Shown here: positions 1-14,597 of the stretch, one piece after another
How positions within the stretch are numbered: the stretch's first letter is position 1
How the letters are laid out: every line of letters begins with the position of its first letter
Source: Adiantum capillus-veneris
Taxonomy: Eukaryota; Streptophyta; Polypodiopsida; Polypodiales; Pteridaceae
Direction of reading: 5' to 3'
Length of the DNA: 64,000 nucleotides
Assembly (NCBI GenBank): GCA_014529385.2
Contig: CM043943.1
Location: 152,343,592 to 152,407,591, forward strand
Program-made: the position numbers and the translations under genes
The notes under the pieces: generated by a model
What the model was told of the DNA's origin: nothing
Seen by the model: only the letters and a program-made list of their open reading frames with translations
The model's database searches: none

Positions 1-150
1 TGAACCCAAAGCTTTGATACCACTGTTGGGAGAAGAAGGGGGGGAGACTGATTGCTTAAACTATTCAACACATGCTCACAAACATCACCATCAACCTGTC
101 CGCCTCTTTTCCCAATTTCCAAGCACACACACACACACACACCTAGACTA

Positions 151-196
<46 letters not shown>

Positions 197-520
197 AGGA
201 AACATAGAATTGACATAGACAAGATTGTAAGAGTGTGTAAGAAAATTGTAAGGGATAGAGACTTGATTATAGAAAGCAAATAGAGCATAGCATAAGAGAG
301 TAGAGAAGAGAATCTGCAAGAGAAAGGCCTAAAATCTAGCCACAAACTTCACGGCACCTCTCTTTTGAAGTTGGTATTTAATATATTATTTGTGAGTTTA
401 AGGTGCCAAAAATTAAGGCCCCCTCTTTTACAACCACTTCACTTTTGTAAATGAGTGCAACTCATTAGTTCTTGCATGACCCATAAGGGGAGTTCCCACT
501 ACAATTATTTACAAATCCAT
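1..520. other. Unassigned start of window with CA microsatellites
   Basis: No coding signal is visible. CA runs lie at 125-142 and 152-191. Bases 11-22 (GCTTTGATACCA) are one mismatch from the reverse complement of a tRNA-Met primer-binding site, so this may be the edge of a minus-strand LTR element. No matching LTR could be delimited. Confidence 0.4.
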
Positions 521-521
521 A

Positions 522-1303
522 GTGGCTCATCGGAATGTAAATCTAAAATATTGTGCGAATATGTTATGGATGCGGTTAGATGGGACACTACAAGGCAACT
601 ATCCCCACGAGTTAGACCATAGAGCTACAACTAGGCCTAACCGCCAACCCCAAGTTAACCAGGGTAACTTACAAAGAGGAGGAAGAAATGGAGGACGTGG
701 TAGGGGAAGAGGAAGACAAGCCCAAGCTTATGCAGCAGTAGGAGAGCCTACTCTAATGAATGATGAAGATGAAAGAGCAACCATGTTTGCCACAATTGAC
801 AATCTTGGAGCACGCCAGCAATATGCAGTCATTGGCAAACTATTGCAAACCAACAAGGTGAAAAGTTTGAACTACTTATAGATTGTGGTAGCACCCATTC
901 TTTTCTTTCTCCAAATTTTTTAAGGAAACTTAAGTTGAATCAGTATGCATTCAAAAGAATGGTAGTGGAATTAGAAAATGGAAAAGAAGTCCTTTCTCAA
1001 CATTCAACCAAAAAAGAATAATTTAAATTAGGAGGAGTTTCTGCCTCATTTTACTTTTGCGCCCTACCTGTTGGAATCTATGATGGTATCTTGGGAATGG
1101 ATTGGCTAATAAAAAATCAAGCACACATTCATTGTGTGGAGGGTACTTTATTCTTTAGGAAGGAGGTCCAAGGACATAATGGGAAACCGAAAGCCCATCT
1201 AGATAAGGCTAGTAGACTTATTAAAGGTCTACGTAAGGGACAACCAATCTTCATGTTCAAACTAAACAAAGCCAAAGATTCAGAGTCCAACCAACTTCTG
1301 GCT
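522..1303 (+). pseudogene. Chromovirus gag end and retropepsin remnant
   Basis: This is the C-terminal gag and protease part of a decayed Ty3/gypsy polyprotein. The first part has a GRGRGRGRQ-like basic, Gly/Arg-rich stretch typical of a nucleocapsid tail. Near 880-905 the reading turns into a retropepsin active site of the form L-I-D-C-G-S-T-H, with Cys in place of the usual Ser/Thr after the catalytic Asp. The second protease hallmark, GILGMDWL, is at about 1087-1110. A stop near 1018 and frame changes interrupt it. The block leads directly into the RT remnant. No zinc knuckle is preserved. It is a dead copy. Confidence 0.8.
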
Positions 1304-2066
1304 TAAGAAATTTTTAGATTTGTTTCCAGAAGACCTCTCAAATTTACCTCCCCCAAGGGGGGACACAGACGATGAGATAGAAACGTTTCTAGGTAGTGAA
1401 CCTATTTCCAAAAGACCTTACAAGATGTCTCTACCCGAATCCATAGATTTCAAAGAACAGCTTTGAAAACTAATCGAGCAAGGGTTCATCCGACCAAGTA
1501 TTTCTCCATGAGGAGCACCTGTTTTGTTTCAGAAAAAGAAGGATGGATCCTTACACCTCTGCATAGACTATCGAGGCCTTGATCAGGTATCCGTAAAGAT
1601 CAAGTATCCTATCCCTCACATAGAAGAACTACTGGAAAGATTGCACGGGGCCAAAATGTTCACAAAAATTGATCTCAAGTCAGGGTATCACCAAATGCTG
1701 ATCAAACAAGGAGACATATACAAGACTGCATTCAACACTCGATATGGACACTATGAGTTCATAGTCATGCCCTTTGGCCTTACAGATGCACCAATAACTT
1801 TTAATCGGCTCATGCAAGATATATGTCAAGAATATTTGGATGATCTCTTTCTAGTATTCTTCGATGATATATTGGTATATTCTAAAGATGCTAAGGAGCA
1901 TGAGGAACATGTATGCAAAGTCTTGAGTATTCTTCGGCAGCATCAATTATATGCCAAGATGAGCAAATGTGTCTTTTGCACTCCTGAAGTCAGCTATCTT
2001 GGATTTATCATATCTTCTAAGGGGATCTCAGTGGATCCTGTAAAGGTTAAGAACAAAAAAGAATGA
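1304..2066 (+). pseudogene. Chromovirus reverse transcriptase remnant
   Basis: An open stretch of 180 codons from 1524 reads as a Ty3/gypsy RT. It has K-K-D-G-S near the start, motif A as [12 protein letters not shown], the conserved MPFGLTDAP, and motif C as FFDDILVYS. The FFDD form replaces the more usual F-I-D-D. Upstream, 1304-1523 contains recognisable but stop-broken sequence between PR and RT. The RT ends near the start of the connection region, where unrelated LTR sequence begins at about 2067, so the RNase H and N-terminal integrase are missing. By family knowledge the enzyme copies element RNA into DNA; this copy is not functional. Confidence 0.88.
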
Positions 2067-2082
2067 CCACAACCCAAAACTA

Positions 2083-2312
2083 TGTCATAAAATCTAATAT
2101 CTAACCAACCCAAATGGTTTTCTCATATTAAACTGATCATTTAATGTGGGAGAATAAACGAGAACAAGGGTTAAGATATAGGCATGTGCTTATAGATCTA
2201 TCTCAACACGGGGCCAATGGTAAAGGGGCCCAAATGAGAGATGGTCCATCAAAGAGCAAGGCTAACCAATGGAGCATAAAGACCATAGGGTTAGCTTCAT
2301 TGGTTCACTTCC
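2083..2312 (+). repeat. LTR fragment embedded in pol
   Basis: This noncoding block begins TGTCATAAAATC and matches the reverse complement of about 44955-45178 along its length. It looks like the 5' part of an LTR. It replaces the RNase H and N-terminal integrase regions of the surrounding chromovirus pol; integrase sequence resumes at about 2314. Confidence 0.8.
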
Positions 2313-2313
2313 A

Positions 2314-3135
2314 AGTTTTGAAAGGCTCTATTTGAAGCTTTAGGAACACAACTATGCTTTAGCTCAACATATCATCCTCAGACAGACGAACAAACAGAAC
2401 GAGTAAACCAAGTAATTGAAGATATCCTTTGAGCTTATTGTAGTAGAGAACCCCGCAAGTGAATTCAATTTCTTCCCTTGGTAGAATTTGCCTATAAATC
2501 CTCTTTCCATAAAAGCATTGGGATGTCACCTTTCAATGCTGGCATAAATGCATATCACCATTGATTTTTTCTGACCCTACTATAAGGGTAGAAGCCTCCA
2601 AAAAAAATGCTAGAGGAAATGGAAGCCCAGTGGACCAAAGCCATACGACAAGATATTCACGTAGATAAGGATCTTCAAAAGCGTTATGCAGACCAAAAAC
2701 AATCCAAACAAATTTTCCAACAAGGAGACAAAGTTTTTCTTTGAGTGCGTCCAAAAGGAAGCAATCTATCTTTGGGAAAATTCAAAAAACTTAGTCCCAG
2801 GTATTGCAGTCCTTATGAAATAATCAAGGTCCTCAGTGATCAAGCCTACAAATTAAAGTTGCTCGAACATATCAAATTTCATGATGTATTTCACGTTGGC
2901 CTACAAAAACCCTACATCCCAAATCCCAATCATGCATTGGGGGACGAATAGATTGTAATGCAACAACAAGGAGTGCTTGAAATTCACCTAGATTGTATAC
3001 TGGAAACTAGAGAAAGAACTCTTAGAAATAGAGTAATCAGGGAACATTTGGTAAAGTGGAAAGATCATCCCACTGAAGATGCCACTTGGGAAGATGAAAC
3101 CTCTCTTCTCAAAGACTTTTTCAATTTCGGTTGAG
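2314..3135 (+). pseudogene. Chromovirus integrase C-terminus and chromodomain
   Basis: Sequence from about 2314 resumes inside the integrase core: the F-E-A-L-G-T-Q stretch, then S-T-Y-H-P-Q-T-D with the region of the third catalytic acidic residue, then R-V-N-Q. The segment around 2745-2950 encodes the GPY/F-type C-terminal region (SPRYCSPYEIIKVL, then KFHDVFHVGLQKP). From about 2985 to 3135 a chromodomain is readable (HLVKWKDHPTEDATWED), ending in a TGA just before the polypurine tract. Chromodomains steer chromovirus integration to heterochromatin. Several stops break the frame (for example near 2427 and 2741). The chromodomain places this element in the chromovirus branch of Ty3/gypsy. 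Confidence 0.87.
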
Positions 3136-4221
3136 ATAAGGGCATCTCAAATTCTTAAGTTTGGGTGATTGTAAGGTCTCCACCTTTCTAGCTGCAGAGG
3201 AATGAACTCAAAGCTTTAGGAGAAAGCATTGGATATACAAACAGGTAAAACACTATCTCAAAAGCAATAAAAAATGGTAATTTTGGAATCTTAAGCACAA
3301 CAACCAGGGCTAGAAAATTTTAAGAAAAATTGGATGGTTGCAGTAATCATTTATGCATAGAATTTTACTAAGGCCTCACAGATATTTATGAAATTAACAA
3401 AAAATAGCCTAGAAAATTAACAAGGATGATTTTTAGATCAGGCCAGTTGTGGAAGGAGATAGCAGGAGCTACTAGGAACTAATTTACCATGAAATGGTGC
3501 CTTCTTGACGATGGGGGATGCTTGAGCTGCAAGGAACTCCCAGATGCAGCCAGAGCGAGCCTATGTGTGCCTAAAAAATAATAAATAGGACCCTAAGCCT
3601 CTCATTTTCACTTAGACTCGGAGACCTAGCCATTTCTCTCTCACATAGAGAGAAACTCTACTAAAAAATCACTAGAGAGAAAAAATTCTAGCTGATTATC
3701 GATGTTAATTAGCCTAATCTCTTTTTAATTAGTAAATTATCTCTATTTTCTTAATTAATCTAATTAATTAAGAAGATTAAACTTCTTTACGTTATACATT
3801 ACTCTCTTAACTCTTAATACTCTATTGATTACTTACATTAAGATTAGGAATATTAATCTAGTTAATTATCAAACCATATTAGGGATGAAATCAATCTTTT
3901 TAGTCTTAAATTAAGGATAATTATCCTAATTAAGCTTAGATTAGTATAGGATAGATATGAGAGCTTAATTAGGTTGTTAATAAGCTAACAAAGTTATATC
4001 ATGATTTTTTTATAGTTTTTATAATTAACTAGACAAAAATTAGCCGTTTTTACCAAAAACTAATGGAAAACCTACTTAATTATCTCAAATATTCCTAATT
4101 TAATTATCACAATTATAAAATACTATAAGAAACATGTGGTAATTACCTCATTAACAAAAAATTAGTTTAAGTATTTAATTAATAAAAAATTAGTAAGTTT
4201 TAGTCACAAATTAAAAGGGAA

Positions 4222-4995
4222 AATTAGCTGATCAAGCTAGATATTTATGTGCTATTTACCAAAGTTAGTATACATCATAAGTAAGTTGTGATAATTAGCT
4301 TATGGTTAGAAAGATAATTAAACTATTTAATTAAGCCAAAACAATTTGATTTTAGCTGAAAAAGGGAGAAATGAACTAATCAAGTTAGATATTTATATGC
4401 TATATATCAAAGTTAGTGTACATGATAGGTAAGTCATGATAGTTAGCTTATGGTCAAAAAATAATTTAGCTATTTAACTAAGCCAAAACAAACTAATTTT
4501 GTCTAAAAATAAAAGGAAAAATTAACTAATCAAGCTAGATAATTATATGTTGTTTATCAAAGTTATTATATATTATAAGTAAGTCATGATAATCATCCTA
4601 TGGTCATAAACTTAATCTAGCTATTTAATTAATCCAGAGAAGTCTAATTTTAGCTAGAAATAAAAGGGATAAATTAGCTAATGAAGTTAGATAATTATGT
4701 GCTATTTATCAGAGTTAGTATACATTATATGTACACTATGATAGTTAACTTATGATCAAGAAGTTAATCTAGCTTTTTAATTAAGCCTAAGTCTTATTTT
4801 AGCTCAAAAGAAAACAAATTTTTTTGCTAATCAAGCTAGATAATTATGTGTTGTTTATCAAAGCTAGTATACATTATAAGTAAGCCATGCTAATTAGCTT
4901 ATGGTCAGCAAGTTAATCTAGTTATTTAATTAATTCAAAATAGTCTGATTTTAGCTGAAAATAAAAGAGAAAAATTAGATAACTAGCTTGGATAA
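4222..4995 (+). repeat. AT-rich tandem repeat, about 150 bp x 5
   Basis: A motif of the form CTAGATAATTATGTGYT recurs near 4236, 4383, 4534, 4686 and 4836, a period of about 150 bp. Each unit also repeats TAAGTAAGTCATGATAATTAGC-like text. It sits inside the long LTR. The solo LTR copy has a different-sequence array of similar period in the same place. Confidence 0.8.
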
Positions 4996-5242
4996 TTACA
5001 AGGTAATTAATAGAGTTAGAAAATATTATTATCTACTATTAATAAATATAATATTATTATTTAATTAGCTTAAGTAATTATATTAGATCAAGAACCTTTT
5101 TAGGTCAAGAAATTACCATCTAGGACTACAAATTTAGCATTAATTGGGTTAAAAAGAGGAATTAGATTGAATACAAAGGTTAAGTCAAGTTTTGGAATGA
5201 TTACCTAATAACTAAACGTCATTTCTTTAAGGATAAGAAGTC

Positions 5243-5770
5243 ATGGCACCAAAAAGGACCCGAGCCAATCCTCATCTAATGATGAGGGTAATGTTCCTAA
5301 AAGAGCTAGAGCATCGCACGATGACGATGCCGGGCCTAGGAATGAGTCTACTAATGAGAGAATTCATGCCCCAACACTGCAACAAATGGTCGACCAGTCC
5401 CAGGTGGGTCTTTCTTATAATTAAGTTTAAATAATTCAAGTTTTTCTTTAAATATTTACACGACATACGTAAAGAGGGAGTATGGAATTAGGAAAAGTAA
5501 AGCTGATCGAAATGAAAGACATCTTCCTTGAAACCAAAGTGCACTTATTTGTAAATTAGGAAGGAATTGTTTGGGATAAGGCTGGTTGACTTAGGAAAGA
5601 ATGATTGGTCATCCTTAAGACAACTTGTCTCAAGACACTTGTCTCAAGGCATCTCTGATTCCTTGGAATATTTTCACTTCAGGTGATGAGTAATGATGGC
5701 TTGTTAGCCATGGATGAGTCAGTTTTTCCCATGTACGTGGAGTCTATACCTCCTATATGTGTGCGTTTGT
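5243..5770 (+). pseudogene. Small two-exon ORF inside the LTR (frameshifted)
   Basis: An ATG at 5243 opens MAPKRTRANP, then a single-base shift near 5278 moves the frame. The continuation contains AGPRNEST and ends QQMVDQSQ at a CAG|GTGGGT junction near 5401. A pyrimidine-rich stretch ending in AG just before 5686 precedes VMSNDG, MDESV and VES, ending at a stop near 5770. The solo LTR copy at 53413-53938 has the same two blocks in the same order, also separated by about 260-285 bp of dissimilar sequence with GT/AG edges. That suggests a spliced small basic protein or a captured exon pair. No family is recognised. Confidence 0.5.
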
Positions 5771-5880
5771 AGATACTACTTAGGATACCGTTTTTATCAT
5801 AGGGGAACCGCCCAGTTGTATAGGCAGCTGTTTTTGTGTATGGGCGCCCCAAACTTTGGGTGATGGGTTTCCACCCTATT

Positions 5881-5886
5881 TATAAA
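5881..5886 (+). promoter_or_regulatory. TATA box of the long LTR
   Basis: TATAAA within CCCTATTTATAAATAAGG, about 2.7 kb into the LTR. It fits an RNA polymerase II LTR promoter. Confidence 0.55.
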
Positions 5887-6574
5887 TAAGGAAGAGTGTT
5901 GTTTGTTTCACCCATGTATAGGTGTGCTTGAGACAAGTGGAGTACGTGTTAGGATTTTCAAGATATATTATAAGTGACCGTACCTTGTCTTAAGTCTAAA
6001 TATGTTTGTTTTCTAAAAGACTGTTTTTCAATGTTGATTTCAATGACTTGTCTTAATGAATTACTGTGACTGAAAGTTAAAAAGAAATCCATCATTTTAA
6101 ATATTAAAACACATGTGGTAGTAATTAGGAAACAAAAGGATCATGTGTGAGTGCGGGGCGGTAAGTGGGGATTGACCAAGGTTGTCAATCATGGACGGGT
6201 GGACCTGATTTGTCAGGTAATTATCCATTCTCGTGCACTAAAAACATTTACCAAACTTCTCCAATTGGAAGAGGAGTTCACCAGCGATTGTGTCCTCACA
6301 TTTGTTAGGGGGGGAAAAGTGTTGCTTGAGAATACCTTAGCCCAAATTGTGAAAGTTATAGGACTAAAACAGTCTTAGATTTTTAAGATATTGTCCCGTT
6401 TCCGTTATGAAACAGGACTAGGTATTCTTCTAGGGCTATAAACCCAAGCCATTTTCAATAATAAAGGTCTATTCCCTGGACCCTTCTTACTTAAAGACTC
6501 TGACTTTTAATAGGCCTAGAGACCTGTCAAGGACCCATTCCAATTTTTGGTATTGGTGGGTTGGGGATCTCACA

Positions 6575-8772
<2,198 letters not shown>

Positions 8773-8785
8773 TCCTCCCACACTT
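8773..8785 (-). promoter_or_regulatory. Polypurine tract of the gag-only element
   Basis: The reverse complement reads GTGTGGGAGGA immediately before the LTR start TGTAATATCCC. This is the expected plus-strand DNA primer site. Confidence 0.75.
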
Positions 8786-9002
8786 GAAAAATTCGAGGTG
8801 TCCTCACCTCGACATGGATAACAAATGAGTAAATCTAAAACCTTCTATAGAGATATAGGCTAAATTGACTATTCTATTTCTCAATTATGATCTTGTCCTG
8901 GGGAGATTTTGGTTGCCGCAGTATTAAATAATGTTGAAGCATTAGAAAGTCCAAAAGGCACCAAAAGTTCTTTATTTTCTCCTTCATCTCCAATAGCTGC
9001 AT

Positions 9003-9970
9003 GGAAATGAACATTTGATGGATTTCCTCCACCTCGAGCATTCTGAGTTCTATTGGCTTGGGTTCCTCCTTGATGCTGTTGATTTCCTCCTAAACGAGTT
9101 GGTATATTGGATTGTCCATTTCTTGTAAAGATTGGATTTCCAAGTCTGAAATTACCTTGGTTTGTGGTGGTCTTTGGTTTGCATTAAGTTCGGAATGTGA
9201 ATCTCTAAAGTTCCTGTTAATAGCCGTACTTCTAGCATCGTTTTGTCTTGCAAGTTCATAATAGTCTGGATCATTAAACGGACAATCCCGAGACAAATGG
9301 TCAAGCTCAAAATAATTGAATCAAAGGTGATCTCTTATTGCCCTCCACGTAATATGGCTTCTCGAGTCTGAGAATATGAAGATCTAGACTCATCTTCTGG
9401 TCGAGGTCTTTTATTACCATTTGATATTTCAAACTCAATCGGTTTACGCGCATCAAGAATATTTGCAAAATTTGAGGCGTAAGCTCTAAAGTCTAGTCTT
9501 GAAAAGATAATGGAGGCCTGATACAAATCGTGCCACTTTGACTTCTTGAGTCATCCCCGGACTGGAGCATATTTGATAAGATATTTGGTTCCCTTAGTAC
9601 AATCAAGAAACTCATTCATACGCTATGAATGATATACTTTGTTCTGATAATTCTTCTTTGATTGAGTCTTGAGATAATCCCAAGTTGTTGCATTAGGGTT
9701 GACATCATTCTCAGTACAATGGTCTCTCCACCAACGCTTGGCCGTCTTTTCAAGTTTAAACTTATCAATGATAGCTTTGTTCTCTACGGATGAATGAGCT
9801 AAATCAAAATAATCATCCATGCACTCAATCCGGTCCTCAAGAACCTTGCCTACATCATTGCCTTCTCCGCTAAAGTTCCCACGTTGTGACTTTTGAAGCA
9901 TAGAATCTATTTCATGATCAATGATAGTCGGTTGGTGCACTAAGGACATTGGCATTAGTTGGCACTCCAT
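9003..9970 (-). pseudogene. gag of a minus-strand Ty3/gypsy element
   Basis: The minus strand encodes a gag capsid: M-E-C-Q-L-M-P-M at the start (9970), then a middle segment with AKRWWRDH and TWDYLKTQ typical of the plant retrotransposon gag domain. A further stretch contains RKPIEFEISNGNKRPRPEDE, and a nucleocapsid remnant reads HLSRDCPFND. Two zinc ligands of that knuckle are lost (one codon is a stop, one is Tyr). A Gly/Asn-rich tail follows, then the polypurine tract. No protease, RT or integrase remains between gag and the 3' LTR, so the internal region is only about 1.65 kb. Frame breaks near 9620, 9526 and 9300 show it is dead. Confidence 0.8.
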
Positions 9971-10426
9971 TTCCTCTAGGATGCATGATCTATTACTACA
10001 TCATGTCAAATCCAAAACCTTATTCACAATATATTAATTAATCTTTCCACACAAAAATTCAAAAAGGGTGGGAGGGAGGGAAAATTTTTGCCATAATTTT
10101 CTCAGGAATGGGTAGTCATTTACACCCAATTGAAAGACAAGATTTAGTTACAAGACGTTAGAAGTTACCTTAAGATTCATTACTAAAACAAACATTCAAA
10201 GAAATTCTTGATACACTTCTTGATCACTTCAATCACTTCATCATAACTCGAGACCACATAATCCCATATAAGAAGAAAAGTCAAGTAAGTACCACCAATC
10301 AATGTCACTCATAGATGCATCATGAATACAATATCCTTTCCTAAATAGCATGCATGAATGCGTGCATGATGCATAACTAGCCCAACTATTATCAGGCTTT
10401 AGGCTATCCCCATAACCTTAAGCATA

Positions 10427-10438
10427 GGCTCTGATACC
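10427..10438 (-). promoter_or_regulatory. Primer-binding site, tRNA-Met type
   Basis: The reverse complement reads GGTATCAGAGCC, matching the plant tRNA-Met primer site (TGGTATCAGAGC) except for the first base. It lies two bases inside the 5' LTR edge at 10441. Confidence 0.85.
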
Positions 10439-10440
10439 TC

Positions 10441-10695
10441 TGAGCATGGGTCTATGCACAATATATACAATTGACACCTTATATACAATTTTTAATATAC
10501 ATCAGAGTTGCGTCAGAGTTTGCATAGGGGAGGAGTTCTCAGTGCCCAACCAAGCATGGAGTTTAAGCCATGAGCCTAACTACATCCAGAGGCACCTAGA
10601 GACTAGTGCTACCCCTGAATGGGTGTTATGAGTGAAAACGTACTCAAGAAAATTATAACATTGTGGAGGGTGAATACATGTGTACACCACATTGT

Positions 10696-10750
<55 letters not shown>

Positions 10751-13700
10751 AGTAGAGGATGAATTAGAGTGCACACAGACATGAGAGAATGACAATAGAG
10801 AGTCTTTAAATTCCGCATCTAAATGAAACATGCAACCATATATTAATGCAATGAAAAAATATTGGTATACCATATATCAAAAAGTTTATGAAAAAATAAC
10901 TAACAGAGCACCGAACCATGTGTAGGGATCAACCGGTCCATCCATCCACTTCCGCTCTACTATGGATAGAGAGATTTCACTTTGCCGGGAGCGAGCCAGA
11001 ATACCTCCAGCCTACTTGAGCTAGACATAAGCTGAGGCCGCTTCGCCTCCCCCCATGAATCCAAGCTCTGAAAGGATCCCAAGTACTGGTAGGTGGTAGG
11101 GTATCAGCACCAACCACACCAGTTTAGGCTCCATGCCTCTTTGATGCCCAACACTAGGTGTCTAGGAAAATCCAAGGCAAAATCACGGATGCGTTAGCCG
11201 TGTAGGTCATTCAACCCCCGACGCATTAACCGTGTATATTACCCTAAAAAAAAGAAGAAGACCTAGGCAATACCCCCGATCCAGCAAAGCCCCAGGTCAA
11301 TGACCCTTTTGTCTAAGGCTAAGGATGTAGGTGATCCTAGTCTTGTAGAGACGTTGCAATGAGAAACACAACACGTGAGTCCAATCACAATAGCACTTGC
11401 CATATGCACAAACAAAATTTTCCAAGCAGTTAAATTGTTTAGGGTCTCTATCCTTATACGTCTACCATAAACCATCCAGATCACTTCATGATCTAATACC
11501 AAAACCATAAACCATAATCCAATCACATCACATGGGTGATGACTCCGCCCAACTGGGGTGAGGCACAACCAATCCTGCATAAGCACTTTAGAACATAACA
11601 TGGCTGCAAAAATTTTGGCAGCATTTCGACAGCATAACCATATCCAGAAAAAAAAACCAAGAGCCACACTGGCTTCCACCATAAAATCACAACCATAATC
11701 CATGAGGGAGTCTGAGCTCTTAGCCACAAATCATACTCACATTGAACTAACTCCCACACTTGGGATTTGACATATCCCCTGCAGTCAATCGGAATCCACA
11801 CACATGAGCCTTTTATGCATAAAATAAGTCCGACCAGCAATTAAAAATGATGTAAAAATTTAATTTTGACAACATCCGACCATGCAAAGTTGATGCATCA
11901 CATCTACACTTCATCTCTCTAGCACGTAGAGCTAGTTTTGGACCTAGAAAGGTGATAATCGATGACATGAGGAATCCACATCAACCCATAAGGTTCCATA
12001 CATCATATGATAACATTCCACCACCATAAACATGATGCAAAACACCTCTGAACTTTAGGTCAACCATAAATCATAACTTCACACATATGCAAAAAATTAA
12101 CTTTTTGCCATTTTTGGGAGCATGCATAACATGAAAATGAAAGTGTTTGACCTCAAACCAATGCATCAAGCTCAGCTCCATAATATAGAATAAAACCCTA
12201 TCACATCACTTTACCCATATGATACTCTCACAACAAACGGTAAACCAAAAAGAGAGCCACCTTATTCATATATGCTTATGTAGTTTGGGATGACTAACCA
12301 TATACCCTCACATGAGTTTATGGACATCTTATAATTGAAATCAACTCATAAAAAAAAAACCATAAATCATACATAAGCGGATCGGTTAACTCACTACGTC
12401 ATATGGTACTCCCCGTTGGTAGCACCCATACACGCGTAGGTAAAACCAATTATGAAATGATTAATAACTCGTATACCAAAGGTGATAACAGAGACCTAAA
12501 TACATTTATGATAAATTTTCATCAAGCTTTTCAATCAATTAAGACGGTTTTCCCATCCGGTGAATCTATACAGTGGTTCTCCAAGGAGCACGGGGTCCAA
12601 AATTTTGCCCGTGCAGTGGGCAACAAGCTGTTTTTTTACCATATCTCTTAGCTCGTGCGTGATTTTCACACGACACCTAAGAGATAAAATGTTTTAAATG
12701 ATGTGTTTTCTCTTTGATTTAAAGGTTTTGGGCTGATTCGTAATGGTTTGTGATTTATGACTAAAACAATGTTCCTACCGCTTGTATGACGTGAAACAAA
12801 AAGCACTTTTTATGCACGCACGTGATCATAACACATTGTGTACATAAATCAGCATAATAAATATTATGAAATAATCATGGTGCAACTTTATACGTGCTCG
12901 AAAAATCCATACATGCACTCGTATATGAAAAACAATCGTTGAGAGGGTGACTACTCAGAAAAACGACATAGAGAGAGAGATGATGATGGCTATGGATATA
13001 GAGCTTCTCGACGTGCTTTAGAATTGATTAGGGGATGTCAAAAGGCTTATTGATTTGCTTCAAGAGAGCGGTGATGAGAGCTACGCAGAGGTAGTCACCA
13101 CGAGAGCTTTCGGAGACCGCGTACACCGTGAAAGAAGAGAGGAGATAGTAAGCAAGTAGAGAGAATATCCTTATTCTTCTTCCTCTTCTTCTTCTTCTTC
13201 TTGTATACAAGAGAGAAGACCATGGTGATGAAGAGCTTGCACCACTTTGTATAATAGATACGTATAGCCTTGTGGTAGTAGGCACAACAGATGGCCCTGA
13301 AAACTGAGCACTCTGCCAATTTATAGGCAGTGCAGCAAGCTAGAGTGATGCCAAAGGCAATCTACTAGCACCCCCTCTCATCCCTGTATTAGCTGCAAAC
13401 TTTGAAAAAAGACTCCACTCTTTTCTAAAAACATGGCACAGCTTTTGGCAGTCAACTCTTTCACTTACCATTCAATTTTTATAGTAAAAATTGACTAGCT
13501 GGTTAGTATCTCTGCAACTAATGAAACTGTGACTAGACTATGCTGCAATGTGATATCTCGACATAATTATGAATTTCCCGTACTGTCCCGACGTATTTGT
13601 GATACTGCTTTATATAAAAATAAATTTTATAAAAATCCCGTTTAGTCTCGTTTTCTCTTCAGGTGGTCATTTTTAAAACGGACGGAGACTAGAATTAATA

Positions 13701-14085
13701 TTTTTATACTTATGTCATCCTAAAAAGCACATTGCTTTTCAAAAATGCCAAAAAACACAAAAAGCTAAAAATAGCATAAAAAGCAAAAAATTTTGTAAAA
13801 TTGAACCATGAGTTTCCTTGTCCCCACTGGAGTAAGAACTCAATTTTCACTAAAAAACAGAAAAAATCATGAAAAGTAAAAATAGAGTGAAAAGCACTCG
13901 AAAAGCAGAGTTTTACAAAATTGAACCATAGCCTCCCTAGAACACGCAGGTTAATAATCCGACCCTGCTTTTTGCAAAGAAAAGCACCTAAAAGCATAAA
14001 AAGCATGAAAAAGCTAAAAATAGCAGATTTTCTTAAAATTGAACCAAACGTCTGTCTGACCTACTGGAACATGGAAACAACCTTG
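10441..14085 (-). mobile_element. 5' LTR (truncated) of the gag-only element
   Basis: It begins, in genome order, TGAGCATGGG next to the primer site and aligns from 12038 to 14085 with the 3' LTR at 6575-8772. Homology stops near 14085, before the expected TGTAATATCCC end, so the outer tip is lost. It includes a GA array (10699-10747), CTT/TTC repeats near 13171-13202 and a TATA-like CTATAAAT on the complement near 13318-13325. The first 1.6 kb (10441-12037) has no visible gene. Confidence 0.8.
10699..10747 (+). repeat. (GA)n microsatellite
   Basis: Uninterrupted GA dinucleotides in the 5' LTR, in a part not preserved in the sister LTR. Confidence 0.97.
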
Positions 14086-14546
14086 CAACAGAAGGGGTGA
14101 TGGCCTTCTAATGATTTATTGCATGTGTGAACAAATAAAACTTTTCAAGATGGTAGTTTAAATTAAAATAATTTTAAATAGGACAAGGTTAGTAGCTGAT
14201 AGGTTTGCTGACATTTGTAATATGTATTCAAGGCTAATGAATCTATTGTCTTGTTTATATGAATGCACATGAGAATGCTATCTTTACTTAAAAGCACATG
14301 AGAATGCTATATTTACTTAAATGGTTTACCTGGGTGATTGTTTGACTTTAAGGATCCCAGTTGATTTCCACCTAGATGACCTCCAGAGCTTTAAAACTTT
14401 TGTAGGATCATTGGAATGATGCATCATTCCTATTATATTGTACAAAAATGAATCTAAGACTGAGTCATTTTTGTACAAATCATTGTCTAGTTATCTTTTG
14501 AATGTTATGTTCTTTTCTGTATATGTATTAAGTTCAATACAGCACG

Positions 14547-14552
<6 letters not shown>
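14086..14552. other. Noncoding spacer with a diverged relative elsewhere
   Basis: No gene is visible. Bases about 14225-14530 resemble 45840-46110: both have an AAGGCTAA-TATCTA-TGTCTTGTTT stretch and a TTTTTGTACAAAT-like stretch. An older repeat family of unknown type. Confidence 0.55.

Positions 14553-14597
<45 letters not shown>

Larger units (their letters stand above)
3170..6574 (+). mobile_element. Long 3' LTR of the chromovirus
   Basis: The LTR starts TGTAAGG right after a polypurine-like stretch (AAGTTTGGGTGAT) downstream of the chromodomain, and ends CTCACA at 6574. The solo LTR at 50592-54699 has the same ends and internal order. At about 3.4 kb it is long for an LTR. It carries an AT-rich tandem array (about 4222-4995), a short conserved two-exon ORF (5243-5770) and a TATA box (5881-5886). 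The bases after it (CAAAA, 6575-6579) continue in register with 12038 onward of another LTR, so the chromovirus inserted into that LTR; the left target-site copy lies before the window. Confidence 0.82.

Noticed and set aside
8773-10426. Host zinc-knuckle gene on the minus strand
   Set aside because: It lies between a primer site and polypurine tract with matching LTRs, so it is retroelement gag.
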